Part shown: piece after piece, positions 48,450-56,682 of the stretch
Layout: the number at the start of each line of letters is the position of its first letter
How positions within the stretch are numbered: position 1 is the first letter of the stretch
Source of the DNA: Streptomyces sp. S465
GTDB taxonomy: Bacteria; Actinomycetota; Actinomycetes; Streptomycetales; Streptomycetaceae
Length of the DNA: 64,000 nt
Assembly: GCF_026898115.1 (NCBI RefSeq)
Contig: NZ_CP114036.1
Span: 2,480,001-2,544,000 of the forward strand
Direction: 5' to 3'
The notes under the pieces: generated by a model
What the model was told of the DNA's origin: nothing
Database searches by the model: none
The model's input: the letters and a program-made list of their open reading frames with translations, nothing else
Program-made: the position numbers and the translations under genes

Positions 48450-49148
48450 TCAGGCGAAGTCGCCGTCCGGGAGCTGCATGATGCCGCTTCTGGTGTGCCT
48501 CAGGTGGCGGCGCATCAGGTCTTCGGCCCGGGTGCCGTCGCCGTCGAGAATCGCCTCGGCGAGGCTTTGGTGCTCGGTGACCGAGTATTCCCGCATGCCG
48601 GTCCTGTCGTGGATCGCCGCCGCCGAGCGGAACTGGATGCGGAAGGTCTGGATCTGGAGCTGGTCCACCAACTCCTCCAGGCGCGGATGGGCGCTCAGCT
48701 CGACGATGGTGCGGTGGAACCGGATGTTCTCGTCCATGTAGACCGGCAGTTCGGCGGTGCGGGCGACCTCATGCATGGATTCGAGTGCCGCCACCAGGCG
48801 ATGACGGTGATCCGTTTCGCCGATCCGTTGGGCGGCGAGGCGGGCGGCGAGCCCTTCGAGAACCTCGCGCAGTTCGTAGAGCTGAGCCACGTCCTCGCGG
48901 GTCAGCCGGCGGATGGAGGCACCCCGATGCGCTTCGATCTGCACGAAGCCGTCGCTGCGCAGCCGGGACAGCGCCTCGCGCAGCGCGTTGCGTCCGACGC
49001 CGAGTTCCCGCATGAGGTCGGCCTCCACAAGGCGCTGACCGGGGACGTAGCGGCCGGTCTTGACCCCCTCCCGCACGGTGGCGACCACCCGCTCGACGGC
49101 GGATGACGCCCCGCGACGCCCCCCGCCGGTCACTACTTGCTCGGTCAC
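48450..49148 (-). CDS. GntR family transcriptional regulator (FadR/FCD type)
   Basis: This 232-residue protein has a winged-helix GntR domain at about residues 15-85 (VVATVREGVKTGRYVPGQRLVEADLMRELGVG in consecutive parts, then RNALREALSRLRSDGFVQIEAHRGASI). It is followed by an FCD all-helical ligand domain with metal-ligand positions ENIRFHRTIVELSAHPRL and EHQSLAEAI. Such regulators bind small acids. The GTG at 49148 has AGAGGA seven bases upstream; an ATG at 49205 after AGGGGG is the alternative. It is divergent from the leuC-like operon and probably controls it. Confidence 0.92.
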   Translation of the reverse strand: MTEQVVTGGGRRGASSAVERVVATVREGVKTGRYVPGQRLVEADLMRELGVGRNALREALSRLRSDGFVQIEAHRGASIRRLTREDVAQLYELREVLEGLAARLAAQRIGETDHRHRLVAALESMHEVARTAELPVYMDENIRFHRTIVELSAHPRLEELVDQLQIQTFRIQFRSAAAIHDRTGMREYSVTEHQSLAEAILDGDGTRAEDLMRRHLRHTRSGIMQLPDGDFA

Positions 49149-49216
49149 TTTCGGTTCCTCTCGCTCGATGGGGGCCGGTCTTGCCGGGCCCGGCACGCTG
49201 TCCATATTTTGCCCCC

Positions 49217-49232
49217 TTGCATCATCCTACAA
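49217..49232. promoter_or_regulatory. candidate GntR operator
   Basis: TTGCATCATCCTACAA is an imperfect inverted repeat (TTG(C/T)A-N6-T(G/A)CAA) in the 131-base divergent region between the GntR gene and the leuC-like gene. Its position and AT-rich arms fit an operator used for both genes. Confidence 0.45.
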
Positions 49233-49280
49233 TTTCGCCCTACCATCGCCGGGAAATGAAACGTCCTCGAGGAGGTGCCG

Positions 49281-50681
49281 ATGAAGACGTTGGTCGAGAA
49301 GGTGTGGGACGCCCATGTCGTGCGGCACGCCGAAGGCGAACCCGACCTGCTGTACATCGACTTCCACCTGCTGCACGAGGGCTCCAGCCCCCAGGCGTTC
49401 GCCGGGCTGCGTCAGACCGGCAGGCGGGTGCGGCGCCCGGAGCTGACCATGGCGACCGAGGACCACATCGTCCCGACCCTCGCCATCGACCGCCCGGTCG
49501 GAGACCCGGTGGCCCGCATGATGATGGACGCGCTGCGGAGCAACTGCGCCGAGTTCCACGTCCCGCTGCACCGCATGGGCTCGGCGGACCAGGGGATCGT
49601 GCACGTCATCGGCCCGCAGCTGGGGATCACCCAGCCCGGTATGACCATCCTGTGCGGCGACAGCCACACCAGCACCCACGGCGCGTTCGGGGCGCTGGCC
49701 CTCGGCATCGGCACCAGCGAGGTCGAGCATGTGCTGGCGACCCAGACGCTGCCCCTGCAGCGGCCGAAGACGATGGCCGTCACGGTGAACGGCCGGCTGC
49801 CCGCCGGAGTCACCGCGAAGGACCTGATCCTGTCCGTCATCGCGAAGATCGGCACCGGTGGCGGCCAGGGCCACATCATCGAGTACCGCGGTGAGGCGAT
49901 CCGGGCGCTGTCGATGGAGGGCCGGATGACGGTGTGCAATATGTCGATCGAAGCCGGCGCCCGAGCCGGGTTGATCGCCCCGGACGAGACGACGTTCGCC
50001 TACCTGGCGGGCCGGAGGTACGCCCCGAAGGGCAGGGACTGGGAGACATCGCTGGAGCGCTGGCGCTCCCTGGCCACCGACGAAGGCGCCGCCTTCGACA
50101 CCGAGGTCGAACTGGACGGCTCCGCGATGTCGCCGTACGTCACCTGGGGCACCAACCCCGGCCAAGCGGTACCGCTGTCCGGCACGGTCCCCGCCCCGGA
50201 CGGCTTCGCCGACCCCCACAAGCGCACCGCCGCCGAGCAGGCCATGGCCTATATGGGGCTCTCCCCGGGCACACGGATGCGGGACATCGCCGTCGACACC
50301 GTCTTCCTCGGGTCGTGCACCAACGGGCGCCTCGAGGACCTGCGGGCCGCCGCCGAGATCCTGCACGGCAAGAAGGTCGCACCGGGGGTGCGGATGGTCG
50401 TCGTCCCGGGATCCATGAGCGTCAAGGCCCAGGCCGAGTCGGAGGGACTGCACGAGGTCTTCCTCGCCGCGGGCGCGCAGTGGCGGGCGGCCGGCTGCTC
50501 GCTGTGCGTCGGCATGAACGACGACCGGCTCGGGCCCGGACAGCGCTGTGCCTCCACGTCCAACCGCAATTTCGAGGGTCGTCAGGGCAAAGGCGCACGC
50601 ACTCATCTGGTCTCTCCGGCCACCGCCGCCGCCACCGCCGTCACCGGCCGTCTGACCGCCCCCGCCGACCTGGACGCGTGA
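49281..50681 (+). CDS. leuC: 3-isopropylmalate dehydratase-type large subunit (aconitase family, probably catabolic paralogue)
   Basis: This 466-residue protein matches LeuC along its length. It opens [14 protein letters not shown] and has [10 protein letters not shown] and [20 protein letters not shown]. The 4Fe-4S ligands are Cys346 (FLGSCTNGR), Cys406 and Cys409 (GCSLCVGMN), and it ends with [14 protein letters not shown]. It hydrates and dehydrates an alkyl-malate or alkyl-maleate. The surroundings (GntR, ICL-type lyase, PrpD-like genes, CoA ligase) argue for a catabolic hydro-lyase rather than leucine synthesis. GAGGAGG precedes the ATG at 49281. A shift in substrate is inferred only from context. 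Confidence 0.88.
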   Translation: MKTLVEKVWDAHVVRHAEGEPDLLYIDFHLLHEGSSPQAFAGLRQTGRRVRRPELTMATEDHIVPTLAIDRPVGDPVARMMMDALRSNCAEFHVPLHRMGSADQGIVHVIGPQLGITQPGMTILCGDSHTSTHGAFGALALGIGTSEVEHVLATQTLPLQRPKTMAVTVNGRLPAGVTAKDLILSVIAKIGTGGGQGHIIEYRGEAIRALSMEGRMTVCNMSIEAGARAGLIAPDETTFAYLAGRRYAPKGRDWETSLERWRSLATDEGAAFDTEVELDGSAMSPYVTWGTNPGQAVPLSGTVPAPDGFADPHKRTAAEQAMAYMGLSPGTRMRDIAVDTVFLGSCTNGRLEDLRAAAEILHGKKVAPGVRMVVVPGSMSVKAQAESEGLHEVFLAAGAQWRAAGCSLCVGMNDDRLGPGQRCASTSNRNFEGRQGKGARTHLVSPATAAATAVTGRLTAPADLDA

Positions 50682-50686
50682 TCACC

Positions 50687-51277
50687 ATGCAGCCACTGAC
50701 CGTGCACACCGGATCCGCGGTGCCCTTGCGCCGCAGCAACGTCGACACCGACCAGATCATCCCGGCCCGGTACTGCCTGACGGTGTCCCGCACCGGATTC
50801 GCCGACCATCTGTTCCACACCTGGCGCCAGGACCCCGATTTCGTACTCAACCGGCCCGAGTACACGCACGCCTCCGTGCTGCTGGCCGGGCCCGACTTCG
50901 GCACCGGCTCCTCCCGGGAACACGCCGTATGGGCCCTCCAGGACTTCGGCTTCCGCGTCGTGGTGTCCGCCCGCTTCGGCGACATCTTCCGCGGCAACGC
51001 CACCAAATCGGGCCTCCTCCCCGCCCAACTCGACGAGGACGCCGTCCTCGCCCTGCAGCAGCGCGTCGAAGCGGACCCCGCCCAACCGGTCACCCTGGAC
51101 GTCATCGAGCGCCGGGTGCGCTGCGCGGAGCTGGATCTGCCCCTGGAGATCGACGACTTCACCCGCCGACGGTTCCTCGAAGGGCTCGACGACATCGACC
51201 TGACCCTGCGGCATGCCGCCGCCATCACCGACTACGAGGCCGGGCGGCCCGCGGGGCTGCCCGCCGTCCTGGCCTGA
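50687..51277 (+). CDS. leuD: 3-isopropylmalate dehydratase-type small subunit
   Basis: This 196-residue partner of the large subunit carries the swivelling domain. It opens with VPLRRSNVDTDQIIPARYC and has the substrate-binding DFGTGSSREHAVWALQDFGFRVVV near residue 70-93. SARFGDIFRGNATKSGLLPAQL near 95-115 is typical of LeuD. The ATG at 50687 lies five bases past the leuC stop; a GTG at 50678 that overlaps that stop is possible. It forms a heterodimer with the preceding product. Confidence 0.9.
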   Translation: MQPLTVHTGSAVPLRRSNVDTDQIIPARYCLTVSRTGFADHLFHTWRQDPDFVLNRPEYTHASVLLAGPDFGTGSSREHAVWALQDFGFRVVVSARFGDIFRGNATKSGLLPAQLDEDAVLALQQRVEADPAQPVTLDVIERRVRCAELDLPLEIDDFTRRRFLEGLDDIDLTLRHAAAITDYEAGRPAGLPAVLA

Positions 51278-51288
51278 GGAGCGAGACC

Positions 51289-52182
51289 ATGAGCACTTCC
51301 CCCGCGGCCCGACTGCGCCGGCTGATCGCCGGCGAGGAACTGATCGTCGCTCCCGGCATCTACGACGGTCTGACGGCCGCCCTGGCCGAGCGTCATGGCT
51401 TCCCCGCGGCTTACGTCAGCGGCGGGGCGGCGTCCTGCGCCGTCCTCGGGCGCCCCGACCTCGGTCTGATGACGGCCTCGGAGATGATCGCGCACACCTC
51501 CCGGCTGCGCTCGGCGACCTCGCTCCCGCTGGTGGTCGACATCGATACCGGTTACGGCAACGAACTCAACGTCCGCCACACGATCGAGTCCTACGTCCGG
51601 GTCGGCGCGGCCGCGGTGCACCTCGAGGACCAGGTCTTCCCCAAACGCTGCGGCCACCTGTCCGGCAAGGCCGTCATCCCCACAAAGGACGCCGTCTCCA
51701 AGGTACGAGCGGCGGTGGCCGCCCGCGCCGACGCGGACCTGGTGGTCATCGCCCGCACCGACGCCCGTGCGCCGCTGGGGTTGCGGGAGGCCATCGACCG
51801 GGCGAACCGCTTCGCCGACGCCGGTGCGGACATGGTCTTCATCGAGGCACCCGAGAGTGTCGCGGAGATGGAGGCCATCGCCGAACGGGTCGAGGTCCCG
51901 CTGGTCGCCAACGTACTGGCCAACTCCAGGACGCCGGTGCTGTCCACCGAGGAACTGGCACAGCTCGGCTTCCGGCTGGCCCTCTACCCGGCCATCACCG
52001 CCGGCGCCGCGGTCACCGCGGTGGACACCGCGCTGGCGACCCTCGGCGAACGGGGCCGCCCTCCCGAGCAGGACGCCCACGGGCCCGCCGCCCTGTTCGA
52101 CATCGTCGGACTCGACGACTGGCTGGAATGGTCCGAGCACTACACGGGCACCAGCGCCGCCAAGCCGCACGCCCCTGAGTGA
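51289..52182 (+). CDS. isocitrate lyase/PEP mutase family C-C lyase (methylisocitrate lyase-like)
   Basis: This 297-residue TIM-barrel enzyme belongs to the ICL/PEP-mutase superfamily. The Mg2+ ligands are in VVDIDTGYGN (residues 82-91) and HLEDQ (111-115). The catalytic loop PKRCGHLSGK places the general-acid cysteine at 121, so it should be a true lyase of the PrpB/dimethylmalate-lyase kind and not a decarboxylase or mutase. It would cleave a 2-hydroxy acid to pyruvate or glyoxylate plus a carboxylic acid. AGGAG precedes the ATG, 11 bases after the leuD-like stop. Confidence 0.9.
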   Translation: MSTSPAARLRRLIAGEELIVAPGIYDGLTAALAERHGFPAAYVSGGAASCAVLGRPDLGLMTASEMIAHTSRLRSATSLPLVVDIDTGYGNELNVRHTIESYVRVGAAAVHLEDQVFPKRCGHLSGKAVIPTKDAVSKVRAAVAARADADLVVIARTDARAPLGLREAIDRANRFADAGADMVFIEAPESVAEMEAIAERVEVPLVANVLANSRTPVLSTEELAQLGFRLALYPAITAGAAVTAVDTALATLGERGRPPEQDAHGPAALFDIVGLDDWLEWSEHYTGTSAAKPHAPE

Positions 52183-52249
52183 GCCCGGCCGGCAGATCGC
52201 CTTCGAAACCTTCCGGCACCGCACCTCGCGCGAAGAGAGACCGAACGGA

Positions 52250-53701
52250 ATGAGCGCATCGCACCGCCCCCGGAACACCGGCGCCCCGGCAAGCGACCCC
52301 ACCGGGCCGACCGGCAGGCTGGCCAGCTGGCTGGCCGACACCACCCTCGACGACATCCCGGCCTCCGTACGCGAGCGCGCCAAGCACCTGCTGCTCGACG
52401 GCGTCGGCTGCGCGCTGGTCGGCGCCCAACTCCCCGTGTCCCGCACCGGCGTCGAGGCCGTCACGGCACTGGACGACGCCGGAAGTGCCATGATCATCGG
52501 TTGGGACGGCCGCACCACCAGCGCGCCCTCGGCGGCGATGCTCAACTCCAGCTTCATCCAGGGATTCGAGCTCGACGACTACCACCCCCTCGCCCCGCTG
52601 CACAGCAACTCCCTCGTCCTGCCCGCCCTGCTCGCCGCCGCATCCCGCATCGGAACGGTGTCGGGCTCCCGCTTTCTGCTCGGCGCGATCCTCGGCTACG
52701 AGACCGGGCCGCGGGTCGGGCTGGCCCTGCACGGTCTGGAGATGCTGTCCCGTGGCTGGCACTCGGGCCCGGTGTTCGGCACCCACGCCGCGGCCGCGGC
52801 GGCCGGGGCCCTCTACGGCCTTGACGCCGCGGGATTCGAGGACGCCCTCGGAATCGCCGGCACCCAGTCCGGCGGGCTGATGGCCGCCCAGTTCGAATCG
52901 ATGGTCAAGCGGATGCAGCACGGCTTCGCCGCGCGCAACGGCCTCACCGCCGCCGCGCTCGCCGCCTCCGGATACGTCGGCATCAAGCGCGTCTTCGAGC
53001 GCGAGTACGGCGGCTTCCTGGCCACCTTCGGTGAAGGACACAGCCCCGATGCCCGGCAGATCGCCGACACCCTGGGCAGCGTCTGGGAGACCGAGCGCAT
53101 CGCCGTCAAGGCGTACGCCGCCATGGGCGGCCTGCACGCCGCCATCGACGCCGCTCTGAAGCTGCGCAGGGACCTTCCGCTGTCCGTCGAGAACATCGAG
53201 CACATCCGTATCGACGTCGCCGAAGCCGCCTTCCACCACGGCGGATGGCAGGCCGTACGCCCCCTGGAACCGATCGGGGCCCAGATGAACCTCGCCTACG
53301 CCGTGGCCGCCGCGCTGATCGACGGAGCCGTCCTCATCGACCAGTTCACCGATGAACGGATCAACCGCGACGACGTCTGGTACCTCATCGACCGGACCGA
53401 AAGCCGCCACGAAGCGGCCTACGACCAGCTCCCGCACGACGAGCGGCTGACCACCCGGCTCCGCCTGACCCTCAAGGACGGCAGCCGGCACGAAACCCTC
53501 GTCACCCACCCCCGCGGCACCGGCGACCGCCCCCTGAGCAACACCGACATCGTCGCCAAGTACCGCGATCTGACCCACGCGGTCATCACCCCGGACCGGC
53601 AGGCCGCCATCGAACACGCCGTCCTCGGCCTCGACGGCCTCGAGGACATCACCGCACTGGCGGACCTGCTGTCCCCCGCGGCGCGCCCGGCGCTCGGCTG
53701 A
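52250..53701 (+). CDS. MmgE/PrpD family protein (first of two)
   Basis: This 483-residue protein belongs to the MmgE/PrpD fold, which includes 2-methylcitrate dehydratase and cis-aconitate decarboxylase. Active-site segments can be followed: FELDDYHPLAPLHSNSLVLPALL near residue 107 (Asp and His), SGPVFGTHAAAAAAGALYGL near 173, VKRMQHGFAARNGLTAAAL near 220 (Lys, His), and VKAYAAMGGLHAAIDAALKL near 290. The position after the aspartate reads YHPLAPLHSN rather than the usual TNxxxxxHPG, so the substrate may be larger or different. It may act as dehydratase, isomerase or decarboxylase. Confidence 0.88.
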   Translation: MSASHRPRNTGAPASDPTGPTGRLASWLADTTLDDIPASVRERAKHLLLDGVGCALVGAQLPVSRTGVEAVTALDDAGSAMIIGWDGRTTSAPSAAMLNSSFIQGFELDDYHPLAPLHSNSLVLPALLAAASRIGTVSGSRFLLGAILGYETGPRVGLALHGLEMLSRGWHSGPVFGTHAAAAAAGALYGLDAAGFEDALGIAGTQSGGLMAAQFESMVKRMQHGFAARNGLTAAALAASGYVGIKRVFEREYGGFLATFGEGHSPDARQIADTLGSVWETERIAVKAYAAMGGLHAAIDAALKLRRDLPLSVENIEHIRIDVAEAAFHHGGWQAVRPLEPIGAQMNLAYAVAAALIDGAVLIDQFTDERINRDDVWYLIDRTESRHEAAYDQLPHDERLTTRLRLTLKDGSRHETLVTHPRGTGDRPLSNTDIVAKYRDLTHAVITPDRQAAIEHAVLGLDGLEDITALADLLSPAARPALG

Positions 53702-53766
53702 GGGCCTTCCCGAGAGGTGCACCGGAGCACCCGCCCACCCCGGATACGAACGGAGGCGCCGGCCTC

Positions 53767-55158
53767 ATGACCACACCCGCCGACACCCTGTCCGCCTCGC
53801 CCGCGGGACCGACGGCCGAACTCGCCCGGTTCGTCTCGCGACTGCGCTTCGAAGATCTTCCGGCCTCCGTGGTGACACGGCTGTCGCAGTGCCTGCTCGA
53901 CTTCATCGGCGTAACCGTCGGCGGCAGCGCCCAGGCCGACTCCAGCCCGGCCGTCATCAACGCGGTGCGCAGCCTCGCACCGCCTGACGGCCCGGCCACC
54001 TGCGTCGGCCACGAGCGCGGCTACCCGTGGCAGTACGCCGCACTGCTCAACGGAGCCTTCGCGCACAGTCTCGACTTCGACGACACCAACATCACGAGCG
54101 CGCTGCATCCCGGTGCTCCGGTGATACCAGCCGCCCTGGCCGTCGCCGAGCGCGAAGACGCCACCGGAGCCGAGTTCCTCACCGCGCTCGCCGCGGGCTA
54201 CGAGACCTGCTGCCGCGTCGGTGCCGCGCTCGGGCAGAGCGCCTACGACCGCGGGTTCCACCCCACCGCCATCGCGGGCCTGTTCGGCGCCGTGGCGGCC
54301 GGGGCGCGGCTGATGAACACCACCGCCGAACAGCTCACCGGCGCCTTCGGAGTCGCCGGCTCCATGGCGGCCGGGTCCATGCAGTACCTGAAGAACGGGA
54401 GCTGGAACAAGCGGCTCCATCCGGGGCTCGCCGCACACAACGCCATCCTGTCCCTCGCCCTCACCGCATCCGGATTCCACGGTGCGGAGCAGGCTCTGGA
54501 AGGACGCCATGGGCTGCTCAACTCCTACAGCGATGCCCCGCGCCCCCAGCTGATCACCGACGGCCTCGGCGAACACTGGCTGCTGTCCGACACCGGCATC
54601 AAGCCCTACCCCGCCTGCCGCCTCGCCCACGGAGCGATCGACGCGGCCCTGCGGCTGCGCCAGTGCCTGGGCGGAGCCATCCCGCCGTCCGCGGAGATCA
54701 GCGTGCGCGTCTCACCGCGGGCCTACGCGATCGTCGGTACGGACGAGTCATGCAAGACCCATCCGGCCAACACCGTCGACGCCCAGTTCAGCGTCTACTT
54801 CCAGACGAGTGTCGCGCTGCTCGACGGCGCCGTCGACTGGTCGAGCTACCAGCGCCTGGGCGACGCCGACGTCCTGGCCCTCACCAAGCGTCTCCACGTC
54901 ACCGCCGACGACCGGGTTCCCGACGCGGGAGCTGTCCTCACCTGCTGCCTGGACGACGGCCGGACATCCGAGATACGCGTCGACCAGCCGTCCGGCGAAC
55001 CCGGCGGCGACCTGCCGTGGGAGCCGGTCGAGGCCAAGTACTACGCACTCGTCCGCACCATCTACGAGGAGGAGCAGGCCCGCGGAATCGTTCAGCAGGT
55101 CAGAACCTTGCCGGAAGGGGTGCGCATCCGCTCGCTCGCCCGCCGCCTTCGTACGTGA
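53767..55158 (+). CDS. MmgE/PrpD family protein (second of two)
   Basis: This 463-residue protein is a second, clearly diverged MmgE/PrpD member with the more usual motifs. These are AHSLDFDDTNITSALHPGAPVIPAAL near residue 95, DRGFHPTAIAGLFGAVAAGARL near 160, YLKNGSWNKRLHPGLAAHNAI near 205, and GIKPYPACRLAHGAIDAALRL near 280. The pattern is close to cis-aconitate decarboxylase and 2-methylcitrate dehydratase proteins. It begins 65 bases after the first copy, has GGAGG-like AACGGAGGCG upstream, and ends the operon at a convergent terminator. Confidence 0.9.
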   Translation: MTTPADTLSASPAGPTAELARFVSRLRFEDLPASVVTRLSQCLLDFIGVTVGGSAQADSSPAVINAVRSLAPPDGPATCVGHERGYPWQYAALLNGAFAHSLDFDDTNITSALHPGAPVIPAALAVAEREDATGAEFLTALAAGYETCCRVGAALGQSAYDRGFHPTAIAGLFGAVAAGARLMNTTAEQLTGAFGVAGSMAAGSMQYLKNGSWNKRLHPGLAAHNAILSLALTASGFHGAEQALEGRHGLLNSYSDAPRPQLITDGLGEHWLLSDTGIKPYPACRLAHGAIDAALRLRQCLGGAIPPSAEISVRVSPRAYAIVGTDESCKTHPANTVDAQFSVYFQTSVALLDGAVDWSSYQRLGDADVLALTKRLHVTADDRVPDAGAVLTCCLDDGRTSEIRVDQPSGEPGGDLPWEPVEAKYYALVRTIYEEEQARGIVQQVRTLPEGVRIRSLARRLRT

Positions 55159-55160
55159 CG

Positions 55161-55204
55161 CCCCCTCGCCCCCACGCGGTCAGGTTCGGGTGCGGGCGAG
55201 GGGG
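55161..55204. terminator. bidirectional terminator between the second PrpD-like gene and the convergent N-hydroxylase gene
   Basis: Arms CCCCCTCGCCC (55161-55171) and 55194-55204 are exactly complementary, with a 22-base loop that contains the stop codon of the minus-strand gene. Confidence 0.6.
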
Positions 55205-56682
55205 CCGCGCTGGTCGGGGAGGTGCGGGCTGCCGATGACGGTGCCGCACCGCCCCGACGGCTGGAGGCCGAAGGTGGTGAACGCGGTGCGGGACGGCAGC
55301 CGGTAGGCGGGCTCGGCGAGCAGCGAGTTGAGGATGACGGCGGAACGCCATGCGGCGAGGCCGAGGTCGGGCGTGCCGACGCCGTGGGTGTGGCGTTCGG
55401 CGTTCTGGACGTACACCGAGCCTTTGATCATGGGGTCGAGGACCAGGCGGTGGTCGGCGTCGACGCGGGGGCGCTCGGAGGCGTCCCGCCGGATGTAGGG
55501 GTCGAGGGCGGCGAGGAGGGTGTCGACGGGGCGCTCGCGGTAGCCGGTGGCGAGGACGACGGCCTCGGTGGTGTGGCGGGCCCGGGTGCCCTGCTGGATG
55601 TGTTCCAGGTGGAGTTCGAGGCGGGCTGCGGCGATGCGTCCTGCGGTGCGGACGGTGACGCCGGGGGTGAGGACGGCGCCGGGCCAGCCGTCGGCGTGCT
55701 GGGCGCGGCGGTAGAGCTCCTGGTGGATGGCGTCGATGGTTTCGTGGGCGATGCCCTTGTAGAGCTGCCATTGGCGGGGCAGCAGCTGGTCGCGGACGGG
55801 TTCGGGCAGGGTGTGGAAGTAGCGGGTGTAGTCGGGGCTGAACTGCTCGAGGCCGAGTTTGCTGTATTCCATGGGTGCGAAGGCGGGGGTGCGGGCGAGC
55901 CAGTGGAGTCCCTCGGCGCCGAGGGGGCGATTGCGCAGCAGGTCGAGGAAGACCTCGGCGCCGGACTGGCCGGAGCCGATGACGGTGACGTGGCCGGTGG
56001 CCAGGAGCCGTTCGCGGTGTTCGAGGTAGTCGGAGGAGTGCAGGACGGGGACGTTGGGGGCGTCGGCGAGGGGGCGGAGGGGTTCGGGGACGTACGGTTC
56101 GGTGCCGACGCCGAGGACGAGGTTGCGGGCGTAGGCGCGGCCGGGGGTCCGGCTCTCCTGGTCGGTGGCGGTGGGGTCGGTGGCGGTGGGGTCGGGTGTG
56201 TGGGGGTCGGCGGCCGGGCCGAGGCGGGTGTAGTCGATTTCGAACAGTTGGTGTTCGTGGTCCCAGCGGACGGCGTCGACGCGGTGGCCGAAGTGGAGTC
56301 CGGGGAGTTGTTCGCTGACCCAGCGGCAGTAGGCGTCGTATTCGGCGCGCTCGATGTGGAAGCGCTCGGCGATGTAGAAGGGGAAGAGCCGCTCGTGGGC
56401 CTTGAGGTAGTGGAGGAAGCTCCAGGGGCTGGTGGGGTCGGCGAGGGTGACCAGGTCGGCGAGGAAGGGGACTTGGATGGTGGCGCCGTCGATGAGGAGG
56501 CCGGGGTGCCAGTGGAAGGCGGGCCGCTGTTCGTAGCAGGCGGTGCGCAGGGCGGGGACGCCGTGGGCGAGGGCGGCGAGGGAGAGGTTGAACGGGCCGA
56601 TGCCGACGCCGGCCAGGTCCAGGGGCCGGTCGGCGGTGGGGGCGGGCTCGGCGGCGGGGCGGGTGGGGGGTGCGGTGCTCAT
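55180..56682 (-). CDS. L-lysine N6-monooxygenase-type N-hydroxylase (DesB/IucD family)
   Basis: This 500-residue FAD- and NADPH-dependent N-hydroxylase adds the hydroxyl that makes hydroxamate siderophores; DesB acts on cadaverine. The FAD site is GVGIGPFNLSLAALA near residue 25, with WHPGLLIDGATIQVPFLADLVTLADP near 58-83. The NADPH site is VTVIGSGQSGAEVFLDLL near 230. The C-terminal ATGYRE motif lies near 375. A low-complexity insert with PTATD twice (about 160-170) makes it longer than most relatives. The ATG overlaps the decarboxylase stop by four bases. Confidence 0.9.
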   Translation of the reverse strand: MSTAPPTRPAAEPAPTADRPLDLAGVGIGPFNLSLAALAHGVPALRTACYEQRPAFHWHPGLLIDGATIQVPFLADLVTLADPTSPWSFLHYLKAHERLFPFYIAERFHIERAEYDAYCRWVSEQLPGLHFGHRVDAVRWDHEHQLFEIDYTRLGPAADPHTPDPTATDPTATDQESRTPGRAYARNLVLGVGTEPYVPEPLRPLADAPNVPVLHSSDYLEHRERLLATGHVTVIGSGQSGAEVFLDLLRNRPLGAEGLHWLARTPAFAPMEYSKLGLEQFSPDYTRYFHTLPEPVRDQLLPRQWQLYKGIAHETIDAIHQELYRRAQHADGWPGAVLTPGVTVRTAGRIAAARLELHLEHIQQGTRARHTTEAVVLATGYRERPVDTLLAALDPYIRRDASERPRVDADHRLVLDPMIKGSVYVQNAERHTHGVGTPDLGLAAWRSAVILNSLLAEPAYRLPSRTAFTTFGLQPSGRCGTVIGSPHLPDQRGPLARTRT

